Shown here: positions 9,590-19,307 of the stretch, in pieces
How the letters are laid out: every line of letters starts with the position of its first letter
How positions within the stretch are numbered: position 1 is the stretch's first letter
Assembly (NCBI RefSeq): GCF_023101145.1
Contig: NZ_CP073714.1
Coordinates: 4,402,001-4,466,000 of the forward strand
Direction: 5' to 3'
Length of the DNA: 64,000 bases
Source of the DNA: Paenibacillus pabuli
GTDB lineage: Bacteria; Bacillota; Bacilli; Paenibacillales; Paenibacillaceae
The notes under the pieces: generated by a model
The model's database searches: none
What the model was told of the DNA's origin: nothing
Seen by the model: only the letters and a program-made list of their open reading frames with translations
Position numbers and translations under genes: made by a program

Positions 9590-11947
9590 TTATTTGGTTA
9601 TCGCCAGTTCATAAACCGGAACCGCACGGACAGTAGCAATATCGGCAATCAGTTCTGCAGCTGTCTCGTTCCATCCGGCCATCGTCGTATTGCTATTCAC
9701 GACAGTCCCTTTGCGGATCGGCGATATATAGAGATACATCCCCTTTTCAAGCAGCCGCTCTTCAAATCGCTTAAGTCCAATCTCCCATGTCGTGTTGTTG
9801 CAGAAATTATCGTTAATCAGATCTCCGTCAATGAAGGCATAACCGATATCGCCGGAATAGTCGATTTGCAGCAAGGCTTCTTTAACACCGTCCAGTGCTC
9901 CGGCTGCAAATTCCAGAACCGCCCGTTCATTCTTGACTTTCGTCCATGTAAAAGCGATCTCTTTCCTGGGAATAAGCAGATTGTAGGTCTTAAATAACCC
10001 GTCTATCCTGGTACTCGCCAGCTTTCCGCCAGAGACGGAGCCTAAACCTTCGTCGAAATCAGGGAAAATGCTCAGCGTGATTTCCTCCTGATTGGTTGAT
10101 TCCAGCTTGATCTCATCCCCTGAAACAAGCAGATTGGCATCCGTAAATATGATACGCTGCTTCCCGCGGACATTGGCCTTCCAGAACCCGAGGCTTTGCT
10201 CGTCCGTCATGGTATAGATCACAATCTTCTTGCCTGCCGCGGATACGAGCCGAACGATCGTGGAAGCCTGCTCTTCTACTTCAATAATCGTCATATCGCC
10301 CAGTTGCAAGGCACTTCCGCCGTCGGCCTCTACGCTCGTTACATCGTCACTTGCCAACGCATAGCTGCCCTTCATCCCTTCAGGCACAAAGAAGAAGTAA
10401 TACACTTCATCCCCCACCTCCAGCTTGGTGATCAGCTGTGCAGTAGCATATTTCAGCGTGATTCCGGCCAGATCGAAGTTATACGGCAGAATAGCAAAGC
10501 TCCCACTGCCCAGCGTGAGCTCCCCTTGAGCCGGAATGGTGACCGTCTCACCTGGAAGCTCAATGCTGACGTTCATGTCTCGCAAATCGTGATTATCCAC
10601 ATGATCCTGGAAATTGTTCAGGAACAGGAAGCCGGAGCCCTCATGCGAACGGACCGCATAGCGCAATTCACTCACATCGTACGGATCTTGCCCGGAAGTG
10701 TCTCCCGGCAGAACCGTCTTGGTCAAGGCGAATTGATTCTGGAACTCCGTAAAGAAATAATGCTGCAGCTTTGTCCGCCTATACGATTCGCGCACCTGTC
10801 CGTGTTCGCCAATCATGGCGTTGAAATCGTAAGAGATTTTTGGTGTTGCCAGATCGTTTGTGAAGGGGTTAATTTTGCCTTTCGGATTGCTTCCCCCGTG
10901 GTACATATAGTATCCGAGCATATTACAGCCTTCGGCCGTCTTCATGATGGACATGGCTGGAACGCTATGATATGGAAACTCGAACCGGTATTTATAGAAC
11001 TGGACCATCCCGCCGCCCATTTCACAGCAAGCGTAAGGATAATCCTCAGGGTTATAAAACGGCTCGAAGTTGTAACTCTTGGGAATGGCGTTATTATGTT
11101 TATCCCGGAAAATGTACTCGGGTGTTGCCGGATGCTCCTTGATGCCCTCCAAACGGTCATTTTCATAATAAATCCAAGGCCAATAGGCATAGCCGCCCCA
11201 TAACGGCAGCATATCAGGTACAGGTGTTGTAGCACCGCCCCATCCTGTACATGTATAGATAGGCGTATCTATTCCAGTTTCAATCGCCATGTCCCTCAAC
11301 CGCAGCATATGCTCATTGCCGCCACTGCCTCCGTTAAGCCACATATTGTTAATGCCAGTCGTCAGACCCCACTGTGCCGAAGAATGGTTATGCTCATTCT
11401 CGATTTGAGTGCCGATGATCGGACCTCCGTCTTTATACAGTAAACCCTTCACCTGTAAGCTGATTTCTGCATAAAGCCTCCGCACATACATCATATAACC
11501 TTCATCATTGGAACGGACCTCGAACGGACGGCCGAACAACCAATCCGGCATGCCCCCATTGCGCATTTCCCCATGACAAAAGGGGCCGATTCGGACCATG
11601 ACATACAGATCATGCTGATCACACAGCTGAATAAACCGGCGTAAGTCTTTATTTCCTTCCCATTCAAACACGCCTTCCGCTTCCTCGTGCAGATTCCAGA
11701 AAATATAGGTAGTGACGATGTTAACGCCGCCCATTTTCATCTTAATAATCTCATCTTCCCAGTATCGTTCCTCGTAACGGGAGAAATGGAACTCTCCGCA
11801 CACGCCAAAGAACGGCTCACCGTTCTTCTCCATATAGTAGTTCGTAAAACTGATTTGCTCACCGGAAGGGTTCACGCCGCCAAGCTTGATATGTCCTGCA
11901 AAAATATTCTTTTTGTCATCGCTTACAGCAATGCGGTAGTTCTTCAT
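9590..11947 (-). CDS. Beta-galactosidase, glycoside hydrolase family 35
   Basis: 785-residue GH35 enzyme without signal peptide, hence cytoplasmic. It contains the family signature GPIIGTQIENEH, in which E185 is the predicted acid/base. The predicted nucleophile is E309 in YACCEMGGGM. Substrate-pocket motifs FFGVCGEFHFSRY and YIFWNLHEE lie in the N-terminal barrel, and the C-terminal half is beta-rich. GH35 enzymes release terminal beta-galactosyl residues, retaining configuration. GAGGGG precedes the ATG. It follows a DUF5107/TPR gene by 67 bases and precedes a cellulase-like hydrolase by 13, so the operon appears to degrade a galactose-containing plant or host glycan. The GH35 call is secure, but length and N-terminal extension differ from classical members. 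Confidence 0.9.
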   Translation of the reverse strand: MKNYRIAVSDDKKNIFAGHIKLGGVNPSGEQISFTNYYMEKNGEPFFGVCGEFHFSRYEERYWEDEIIKMKMGGVNIVTTYIFWNLHEEAEGVFEWEGNKDLRRFIQLCDQHDLYVMVRIGPFCHGEMRNGGMPDWLFGRPFEVRSNDEGYMMYVRRLYAEISLQVKGLLYKDGGPIIGTQIENEHNHSSAQWGLTTGINNMWLNGGSGGNEHMLRLRDMAIETGIDTPIYTCTGWGGATTPVPDMLPLWGGYAYWPWIYYENDRLEGIKEHPATPEYIFRDKHNNAIPKSYNFEPFYNPEDYPYACCEMGGGMVQFYKYRFEFPYHSVPAMSIMKTAEGCNMLGYYMYHGGSNPKGKINPFTNDLATPKISYDFNAMIGEHGQVRESYRRTKLQHYFFTEFQNQFALTKTVLPGDTSGQDPYDVSELRYAVRSHEGSGFLFLNNFQDHVDNHDLRDMNVSIELPGETVTIPAQGELTLGSGSFAILPYNFDLAGITLKYATAQLITKLEVGDEVYYFFFVPEGMKGSYALASDDVTSVEADGGSALQLGDMTIIEVEEQASTIVRLVSAAGKKIVIYTMTDEQSLGFWKANVRGKQRIIFTDANLLVSGDEIKLESTNQEEITLSIFPDFDEGLGSVSGGKLASTRIDGLFKTYNLLIPRKEIAFTWTKVKNERAVLEFAAGALDGVKEALLQIDYSGDIGYAFIDGDLINDNFCNNTTWEIGLKRFEERLLEKGMYLYISPIRKGTVVNSNTTMAGWNETAAELIADIATVRAVPVYELAITK

Positions 11948-12014
11948 AAAGGTAGCCCCTCCTCAGTTCAATTCATGTTCAAGTATACCCCCTGTGTAAT
12001 GTAATCCTGTTCGA

Positions 12015-15000
12015 TCAGATCACTTCTGCAGCGCATAAACGGTGATGAATAACCGCCCCTTGATGATTAGGTTCCATTTCGAGCACTATATCAAGTTCAG
12101 TTTTTGCTTCTGCACCGCGTTCAAGCCCCAGAAGTCCAAGGCCCCTCATGTACCTGCAATGGATGACATTGCGCCGGTTAAGGTCATCCTCAAACACCAG
12201 AAAGTCCGGCAAAGATACGGCAAAGTAATCCATTTTGATGTCGTCAAAAATATGCTTTTCAGCATAATCAATCAGTATATTAAAACGACGCTTGGCTTCT
12301 TTCCTGTTACGGAGCTTCAACCAGGCCAATCCTTGGTAGAAGATCATTTCCGGCGGTTGATCATTGTAGAACAACGAACTTGTCGGCTCATCCAGACCCT
12401 GTGAAGCTATGGTGTAACTGGCGATGGCTTCTGATTCCCGTTGCAAACCTTCGTAAGCCAAACCAAGATAATAATAAATATTGTTCTCCTGAGTTCCTTC
12501 CAACTTCCCTTCACCCAGATTCAGCGGATATACGAGCGCTTGTTGCAAATGCTGAGCTGCTGCCTCATAATGACCGTTTTGCAGCGCTAGTTTGCCAAGC
12601 TCGGTATGAGCCAACTTATATTGCTCGGTCACTTTCCCCTCTCCACCTTCCCAGGGATGGAAATTACGTAGAGACAGTGCAGCGATAGCCTCTTCATAAC
12701 GTTCAAGATTGTTTAGCAGGGTTACGTACTCCACATACAGATCATCCCGCTTCTCAACCATATCTCGCCGCTCTTCAAGAATATGGAGACGTTGGTCTGC
12801 TGACCACGCAAGCTTCTTGCGCAGCTGATCCAGTTCAAAGAAAATACGTCCATCATCCGGTGCACAAGCAAAGGCCAGCTCGAACGAAGCCAGGGCCGCT
12901 TGCGGATTATTTTGCTTGTTGTAATAAGCCAACCCCAAATTGCGGTGAACTGTCGGATAATCATCTCTCAGCGCACGTGACTGCTCCCAGCTCGCAATTG
13001 CATCGATTGGCCGCTTCTTATCATAATAGAAGTTTCCGAGATAGTAATAAGCTTTGTCGTCCTCCGGATTAGCCTGAACTGCGCTTGTCAGCAGATCAAG
13101 TTCAAACAATGTGTTCGGAAAACAATAGGTTGGATTGGCCAATTGTCCCTTACGACGAGCTTCATAAGCATGTTCATGTTGTCCGGTACGTTCATATAAT
13201 TCAGCGAGTGCATAATGCAGCATCGGATAAACGGAATTCCCCTGAGTGACTATTCTTTCACCTACTGCAATGGCTTCTTCATAGAAACCGCTGTTCATAT
13301 AATCTGCGATGACATTCAAATAATTGTGAGCATCATTTCTCATCAATTGCTGCATCTCATCGAAAATACCTTGCGCAGCAATGTTATCTCCCATGGATAC
13401 ATGGGCGAGCCCCAACTCATGATAAGCTCCAAAATCCGCGACATCCAATTTCAAAGTACTAATCGCATAGGCCTTTGCTTTATCTACCAGTCCAAGCTTG
13501 CGCAGCAATGCGGCTTTCAGATTACGTGCTTTATAGTTACGTAAATTACGGATGAGTGAATGCTCAATCTGCTCCAGTGCCTCGGCATACTGGCCTTTCA
13601 AGCTGGAAATCTGGGCAAGAGAGAAGTACCCTGCATCCTGCCACGCTGCCGACCATACCGATTTGTGGAAAGCAGAAAAAGCTTCATCCAAACGGCCTTG
13701 ACCATAAAGGGCTACTCCCAGCTGATAGTAGGCTTCACTGTCATATGGGTTTGGATTGCGCCAGGTCAAACGCTCGATCGCTTTGCGGAAATACTGCTCG
13801 CTATCTATATATAATCCGCGGCGAAGAAGTAATGTTCCATAAGCTACATTCAACCGGATATCGCCGTTGTCCCGCTTCAAGCCTTCCAGATAGTAGGCTT
13901 CGGGCTCAAACGTAGCATGACGATATTGCTCCAGATGCTGGCCAGCCAGATACAGTTCTTCGGCAGAACGCAGTTCTTCTGGTGCGGCCAGTGGTCTAGC
14001 AGCTTCAGGGACGCGCTCAATATCCGGACGTTTCGGTTGATAGGAGACAAGTAACCTTCCTTCCCTATTTCGGACAGAAAGCTTCAAATCATACTCCTGC
14101 TCCTTACTCTTCAGCGGTATAACCTTCTGATATACCTCTACCGGAGACAATTCAACAGTGTCCTGCAGATACCGGGTGGCTGCTCCGCTCAGCTCCACAA
14201 CGGCATGTTCAAGTTTAGATGTTGCATATACCTTGATCACTGCCTCTCCGGTTTCAGCATCAACCTCCAGGTTCACGGCCGCTTCAATGGAGGCATTTTT
14301 TACGGCACCGATGTTTTTGTAAGGCATGAAATACTGGGTAAATGTCTTCTCCTCATAAGGCTGAAGCCAAGTGAAGTCTGGCTGATTGTCTGTGTACACT
14401 CCAGTCATGAGTTCAATGTACGGGCCATCTTCATCCGTCAATTGACGGTCCCATGCTTGGCCGAAATCTCCATTTCCCCAAGTCCACTGTTTCTTGCCGG
14501 GAGAAATATGATGATTCGCTACATGCAGCAATCCGGCCTCTACGCCGTAATCATATGCACCAACGAAATTATAATCGGATTTATAAGCCATATACGAAGT
14601 CGGAACCGGAATATTCTTGTACCGGGAAATATCTACGCCTTCCGAATAATCCTGTTTGTAATAGGTTCCGGTAGCGATAGGGAAACGCGAAACATCCCTT
14701 TTGCCATGATCAAATACAGCTGTTACATCTGGAGGAAACACGGATTGCGTATTCTCATTAACCGCTACAGCTGGATTCGCCCACCACAAGAAGGTCTGCG
14801 GCTCAGGTGTTCGGTTGTATAATTGTGCATTAATCTCCAGGTAGGCCTTGTCTGGATAGAGCTTAAAGGCAACTGTGACTTTCGTACCGTACATCCGGTC
14901 AATTTCACTTACCCATACTGCAGCACTGCCATCTTCCGTTGCAGCGAATTTGTATTCAACCGGACCGAACGTATTCGGGCGATGGTGCTGGGGCCAGTTA

Positions 15001-15398
15001 AATTCAATTCCTCCGGAGATCCAAGGGCCTGCAAGGCCCACCAGCGCAGGCTTAATGACGCGGTTATAATAGACGAAGTCGTAATTGTTGGTCTTGTCAA
15101 GCGCACGATAGATTCTGCCACCGATTTCCGGCATGATCTCAATACGGATATATTGATTTTCCAAAATAACCAATTTGTAATTTTTATCATGCTTCACATC
15201 CGAGATACGCTCAATCACCGGATGCGGATACACACGGCCGGAACTTCCCTGATATACTCTTTTCTCCAGAAACATAGGATTGGGGTCAGCTTCACCCGCC
15301 TCATATGTAGGTATCAACACGCTCGTTTCCCACACTTGTACCTGACTGGATTTGGTTGGATCTGCCTCCAGCGTATGATCCACAGTCTCATGATTCAT
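12015..15398 (-). CDS. DUF5107 domain + tetratricopeptide-repeat protein
   Basis: 1127-residue cytoplasmic protein. Residues 1 to about 460 resemble DUF5107, a beta-sandwich similar in style to galactose-mutarotase/glycosidase supersandwich domains, with aromatic and acidic clusters (MPEIGGRIYRALDK, GGIEFNWPQHHRP, WWANPAVAVNENTQ). From about 480 to the end there are many TPR units (YYQLGVALYGQGRLDEAFSA, YYYLGNFYYDKKRPIDAIAS and others). Family members occur in carbohydrate loci in Firmicutes; no reaction should be assumed, though a catalytic or sugar-binding role of the N-domain is plausible. It is the first gene of the operon with GH35 and the cellulase-like protein, starting 134 bases from the divergent AraC regulator. 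GGGAGG precedes the ATG. Confidence 0.85.
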   Translation of the reverse strand: MNHETVDHTLEADPTKSSQVQVWETSVLIPTYEAGEADPNPMFLEKRVYQGSSGRVYPHPVIERISDVKHDKNYKLVILENQYIRIEIMPEIGGRIYRALDKTNNYDFVYYNRVIKPALVGLAGPWISGGIEFNWPQHHRPNTFGPVEYKFAATEDGSAAVWVSEIDRMYGTKVTVAFKLYPDKAYLEINAQLYNRTPEPQTFLWWANPAVAVNENTQSVFPPDVTAVFDHGKRDVSRFPIATGTYYKQDYSEGVDISRYKNIPVPTSYMAYKSDYNFVGAYDYGVEAGLLHVANHHISPGKKQWTWGNGDFGQAWDRQLTDEDGPYIELMTGVYTDNQPDFTWLQPYEEKTFTQYFMPYKNIGAVKNASIEAAVNLEVDAETGEAVIKVYATSKLEHAVVELSGAATRYLQDTVELSPVEVYQKVIPLKSKEQEYDLKLSVRNREGRLLVSYQPKRPDIERVPEAARPLAAPEELRSAEELYLAGQHLEQYRHATFEPEAYYLEGLKRDNGDIRLNVAYGTLLLRRGLYIDSEQYFRKAIERLTWRNPNPYDSEAYYQLGVALYGQGRLDEAFSAFHKSVWSAAWQDAGYFSLAQISSLKGQYAEALEQIEHSLIRNLRNYKARNLKAALLRKLGLVDKAKAYAISTLKLDVADFGAYHELGLAHVSMGDNIAAQGIFDEMQQLMRNDAHNYLNVIADYMNSGFYEEAIAVGERIVTQGNSVYPMLHYALAELYERTGQHEHAYEARRKGQLANPTYCFPNTLFELDLLTSAVQANPEDDKAYYYLGNFYYDKKRPIDAIASWEQSRALRDDYPTVHRNLGLAYYNKQNNPQAALASFELAFACAPDDGRIFFELDQLRKKLAWSADQRLHILEERRDMVEKRDDLYVEYVTLLNNLERYEEAIAALSLRNFHPWEGGEGKVTEQYKLAHTELGKLALQNGHYEAAAQHLQQALVYPLNLGEGKLEGTQENNIYYYLGLAYEGLQRESEAIASYTIASQGLDEPTSSLFYNDQPPEMIFYQGLAWLKLRNRKEAKRRFNILIDYAEKHIFDDIKMDYFAVSLPDFLVFEDDLNRRNVIHCRYMRGLGLLGLERGAEAKTELDIVLEMEPNHQGAVIHHRLCAAEVI

Positions 15399-15532
15399 GT
15401 TAGAACTGCCTCCCTTGTCTTGATTCTTGATAGTTATACTGTATATTCTGAAAAGGAAGGTTCCAATTGACGAAATGCGGGAAGTGATGGATTATATTCT
15501 TATTCTGATTATGAATTACGGAGGTAACTCGA

Positions 15533-16429
15533 ATGAGTCCTGGTCAAATACGCAAGCCTGAAGGATTTCTAGAGGAAAAGTTATATGTACTTCCTGAATA
15601 CTGGATGAAAGAACTGGAACAGGAAGAACTGACCTATACCTTATTTATTACGGACATCGGTTATTTCCCCAACGCTCAGTACCATTTTAGGGAGCGTCTG
15701 GAAGGCAGTCCCTCGCATATTTTCATCTTTTGCGAAGCGGGAGAAGGATGGGTTGAGCTGAATCATGGAGAGCGAATGATGATGCAGCAGGGAGATATGG
15801 TGATAATTCCACCCGAAATTGCACATCGTTACGGCGCAATGCAGGAGAATCCATGGAGTATCTACTGGTTTCATTTCAAAGGAAGCCATGCAAGCAGATT
15901 GGTGAATATGTTTGATTTGTCTAACGCCTCACTCTCCTTATCCCCAAGCGGCAAGGCCCGGTTAATGGAATGGTTCGTACCTACCTATGAGATGCTGGCC
16001 GAGCGAACATATGCCTTGACTACCCATGTACATGTGGCCCAAACGACTAGACAGCTGCTCTCCGGGATTGGCTTAAATGCGGTCAAATCGGCACAAGAGA
16101 AAAAACGTGAAACTTATATGGAAACGGCAATACAATACATGAATGTACATATCAGCGACTCTATTTCGCTTACGGAGCTAGCTAATCATGTCGGTGTATC
16201 GAAGCAGCATCTGATCTTTCTGTTTAATTCTGAATCCAGTGTTGCCCCAATCGAATATTTCCTACGCCTCAAAATTCAGCGGGCAGGTCATCTTCTAGAT
16301 CTTACCGAAATGAGCATCAAAGAAGTCAGCTCTGCAGTGGGCATTAGTGATCCCTACTATTTCTCCCGACTCTTCAAGAAAATTTCGGGTTTCTCCCCTT
16401 CCAGCTACCGGAAAATTCCGAAAGGTTAG
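15533..16429 (+). CDS. Cupin-sensor AraC-family transcriptional regulator
   Basis: 298-residue regulator. The N-terminal cupin domain has the typical EGWVELNHGER, GDMVIIPPEIAHRYGA and WFHFKGSHA segments, and probably binds a sugar. The C-terminal AraC domain starts near residue 195 (LTELANHVGVSKQHL) and ends with FSPSSYRKIPKG. GGAGGTAA lies before the ATG. It diverges from the DUF5107-GH35-cellulase operon, so it is the likely activator of that operon in response to a breakdown product. Confidence 0.92.
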   Translation: MSPGQIRKPEGFLEEKLYVLPEYWMKELEQEELTYTLFITDIGYFPNAQYHFRERLEGSPSHIFIFCEAGEGWVELNHGERMMMQQGDMVIIPPEIAHRYGAMQENPWSIYWFHFKGSHASRLVNMFDLSNASLSLSPSGKARLMEWFVPTYEMLAERTYALTTHVHVAQTTRQLLSGIGLNAVKSAQEKKRETYMETAIQYMNVHISDSISLTELANHVGVSKQHLIFLFNSESSVAPIEYFLRLKIQRAGHLLDLTEMSIKEVSSAVGISDPYYFSRLFKKISGFSPSSYRKIPKG

Positions 16430-16472
16430 CTCCGGAAAATTTGATGACGTTTTCCCTTCATTACACAATAAA

Positions 16473-16508
16473 AAACCGTTGATTCTTTGAAACAAAGGTC
16501 AACGGTTT
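16473..16508. terminator. Bidirectional terminator between araC-type gene and MFS gene
   Basis: Arms AAACCGTTGA and TCAACGGTTT with an inner CTTTG/CAAAG stem; A- and T-rich flanks on both sides. It lies between converging genes ending at 16429 and 16546. Confidence 0.85.
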
Positions 16509-16545
16509 GATAATTCCCACTAGGTTTATTCCCTCATATTCTCAA

Positions 16546-17778
16546 TTAAAAGTCAGGATCAGACTGAACATTATGTTGAGGAGTGCGATGTGAGATGTTT
16601 TTAACGAGTAAGAAGTAAGTGAGAATTGCAACAAGACTGGTCATTAATAAAGTGAGTCCGAGTGGGACGGCAGTGTCTTCACCTGCGATCCCAACCAAAG
16701 GAGCAACCAGCGCGCCTAGAAGAAAAGGAACAACTCCGAGTAGCGCTGCTGCACTTCCGGCCATCTTGGCCTGACTCTCCATGGCAAGTGGGAATGCCGC
16801 AGTAGACGTAATGCCTATAGAGCAAACAAAGAAGAACAATGGAATGACCAAAGCGAACAGCGGTCCATGAACTAACGTTACCACCAAAGCTGCAACACTT
16901 GCCGCTAAAGCAAGCCACAGTCCAGATAATAGCAGGGTCTGTTCAGGTATACGATGTGCCAACCGCCCCACGATTTGGGAGCCGATAATCAAGCTAATTC
17001 CGTTCGAAGCAAATAATATAGCAAATACAGTTGGTGTGACTCCATAAATATTCTGGTAAATAAATGGTGTTCCTGCTACATATGCAAAGACCCCAGCCGT
17101 CATGATCCCCTGTGCGAGCATGTAGCCAACAAACTTGCGGTCACGTAGAAGTGTTTTGTAATTCCCCAACTGTTGTTTGAAATCGGGAGCCATACGTCGT
17201 TCAGGCGGGTTTGACTCTTTCAGACCCCATTTTGTCATGATTAATAAGAAAATGCCCAAAAATGAGAGTGAGATAAACACACCAATCCATGTCGTAAATG
17301 AAAGAACGCCACTTCCAGCGATCGGTGCTGCCAAAGGCCCCAAATTCCCTACAAGCAATAACAAAGAGAAAAATTTAGTAAGTTCATGTCCACTATAAAG
17401 ATCCCTAGCTATCGCACGAGAAATGACAATTCCTGCCGAAGCCGCAAATCCTTGCGTGAAACGAAACAAAATCAATAGTCCGATATTAGGCGCAAAAGCG
17501 CACGCCAAGGAGCAAATAATATAGGCTGCCATGGAGATTAACAACGGTTTACGTCTACCATGGGCATCACTCAAAGGACCCATAACGAGTTGTCCCATAC
17601 CTAGCCCTAATAGACAAGCCGTAAGACTAAACTGAACAAGTGAGGCGGTTGTATTGAAATTCTCTGCGATCTCAGGAAATGCCGGTAAATACATATCAAT
17701 CGTAAATGGACCTAATGTTGAAAATAAACCCAACAACAAAGCCAGGCCAAATACATTCCAATTACTGCTCTTCATCAT
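16546..17778 (-). CDS. Bcr/CflA-type multidrug efflux MFS transporter
   Basis: 410-residue, 12-helix major-facilitator transporter of the DHA1 Bcr/CflA subfamily. Helix 1 carries the subfamily motif TIDMYLPAFPEI. The loop between helices 2 and 3 holds the MFS signature GPLSDAHGRRKPLL, and helix 4 has RFTQGFAASAGIVISRAIARD, the Bcr version of motif B/C. It exports drugs or other small molecules by proton antiport. It stands alone on the minus strand. ATG ATG start at 17778; no strong ribosome site is seen, and either Met may be used. Confidence 0.92.
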   Translation of the reverse strand: MMKSSNWNVFGLALLLGLFSTLGPFTIDMYLPAFPEIAENFNTTASLVQFSLTACLLGLGMGQLVMGPLSDAHGRRKPLLISMAAYIICSLACAFAPNIGLLILFRFTQGFAASAGIVISRAIARDLYSGHELTKFFSLLLLVGNLGPLAAPIAGSGVLSFTTWIGVFISLSFLGIFLLIMTKWGLKESNPPERRMAPDFKQQLGNYKTLLRDRKFVGYMLAQGIMTAGVFAYVAGTPFIYQNIYGVTPTVFAILFASNGISLIIGSQIVGRLAHRIPEQTLLLSGLWLALAASVAALVVTLVHGPLFALVIPLFFFVCSIGITSTAAFPLAMESQAKMAGSAAALLGVVPFLLGALVAPLVGIAGEDTAVPLGLTLLMTSLVAILTYFLLVKNISHRTPQHNVQSDPDF

Positions 17779-18055
17779 TGTTGATTAAATCTCCAATTCA
17801 TAACATAGTATAGTTTATTTGAGTTCTCATTCATTATTTCCATCAATCCATCACTACACCTCACTCGTTAAATCCTTTAACTCACTGCAATAGTATAAAC
17901 CTTAGAGTTAACTGTAGGTCAATATGCACTTGAGCTAAAATTGCGGAATTCTTATATATAACTGCTGAAATCTTATATATATTTGTTTTTTTCAACACGA
18001 TATAATTTTACCCATACGCTGATGAATATTTTTGAAAAGAGGCCTACACACAGAG

Positions 18056-19231
18056 ATGCTGGAGTTCAACACAATCGCCCAATTAAAAAGAACATTGAAA
18101 ACAAGTATCGACAACCATGAAATTGCAGGAGCAAGCATTATGGTAATTCAGAATGGAGAAGAAGTTTTTTACCATGATGATGGTTGGGCTGACCTTGAAA
18201 CGGGGCGTCTGATCACAAGAAATTCAATCTTTCGTTTATATTCAATGACCAAGCCGGTTACTGCTGCTTCCATTATGATGTTGTTGGAACGAGGAGAGAT
18301 TGACCTGTTTGATTCCATTAGCAAGTATATTCCGACTTTCAAAAATCAATCAATTGTGAAAGATGGAAAACTGGATCAAGCAAGCCGAGAAGTCAACATT
18401 CTTGATCTGTTAAATATGACATCGGGATTGTTATATGATGGACCGGACTTGGCAGGTCGACATGCATATGCATTGTTTCAAGAATTGGACAAGCGCTTGT
18501 TAAGCAAAGACCCCATGAGCACAATGGAATTTGCCAGTCGACTAGGACAAGGCCCGTTATCGTTCGATCCAGGAACACACTGGCAATATGGTACATCGGC
18601 AGATGTACTAGGTGCAATTGTTGAAGCTGTTAGCGGAATGCCATTTGGGGAATTTTTGAAAAAAGAATTGTTTGATCCTTTGGAAATGCGGGATACCGGT
18701 TTTTGGTTACCAGAAGAAAAAAGGGATCGTTTAGTGAAAACATATCAGGATGACGGTATTGGTGGTTTAAAACTATACTCCGGGAATCATCTGGGGATCA
18801 ATCATCAGATGGATCGTATTCCAGCCTTTGAATCAGGGGGAGCAGGCTTGGCCTCAACCATTGATGATGCAGCCAAATTTACAACGATGTTACTGAATCA
18901 AGGTACTTATAATGGTATTCAACTCCTGAAACCTAAAACCATTGAATTTTTGACAACAGCATCGTTGACCACTGTCCAGCAAAAAGGATTCGAGGCTTGG
19001 CATACCTTATGCGGACATGGTTACGGGAACCAAATGCGTATTATGATTGACCCTTCGAAAGCCGGATTCATTGGCAGCGCCGGCGAGTATGGCTGGGATG
19101 GCTGGTTAGGTGCGTATTTCACGAATAGTCCGCAAGATCAATTATCGATACTGTTCATGGTCCAGAAAAAGGATGCTGGCACCATGCCGATTACACGCAA
19201 GTTACGAAATATCGTATTTAGCAGTCTTTAA
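18056..19231 (+). CDS. Serine hydrolase, beta-lactamase class C / esterase family
   Basis: About 391 residues of the PF00144 family (penicillin-binding-protein/EstB/LACTB-like). The catalytic S-x-x-K is in YSMTKPVTAASIM, the tyrosine motif is WQYGTSADVLG, and a C-terminal GEYGWDGWLG replaces the K-T-G box in the way seen in esterase-like members. No signal peptide is visible, so it is predicted to be cytoplasmic. Members hydrolyse esters or D-amino-acid amides; lactamase activity is not implied. The frame is open to a TTG at 18032, but the ATG at 18056 is where homology begins, with AAGAGG upstream; the start is not certain. Monocistronic, with its own terminator. Confidence 0.87.
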   Translation: MLEFNTIAQLKRTLKTSIDNHEIAGASIMVIQNGEEVFYHDDGWADLETGRLITRNSIFRLYSMTKPVTAASIMMLLERGEIDLFDSISKYIPTFKNQSIVKDGKLDQASREVNILDLLNMTSGLLYDGPDLAGRHAYALFQELDKRLLSKDPMSTMEFASRLGQGPLSFDPGTHWQYGTSADVLGAIVEAVSGMPFGEFLKKELFDPLEMRDTGFWLPEEKRDRLVKTYQDDGIGGLKLYSGNHLGINHQMDRIPAFESGGAGLASTIDDAAKFTTMLLNQGTYNGIQLLKPKTIEFLTTASLTTVQQKGFEAWHTLCGHGYGNQMRIMIDPSKAGFIGSAGEYGWDGWLGAYFTNSPQDQLSILFMVQKKDAGTMPITRKLRNIVFSSL

Positions 19232-19241
19232 CATGACGAAA

Positions 19242-19271
19242 GACACGCACAATTAATACTCTGTGCGTGTC
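19242..19271 (+). terminator. Terminator after serine hydrolase gene
   Basis: Perfect arms GACACGCACA and TGTGCGTGTC, ten base pairs, followed by a C/T-rich tail. It may also serve the convergent aminopeptidase gene ending at 19308. Confidence 0.75.
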
Positions 19272-19307
19272 CCCCTTCTCCATGCTTTATCATTTCTTTT
19301 CGACTCA

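Noticed and set aside
10196..11203. 335-codon plus-strand frame
   Set aside because: Antisense of the GH35 gene whose catalytic motifs are certain; long antisense frames are common in high-GC codon-position genes.
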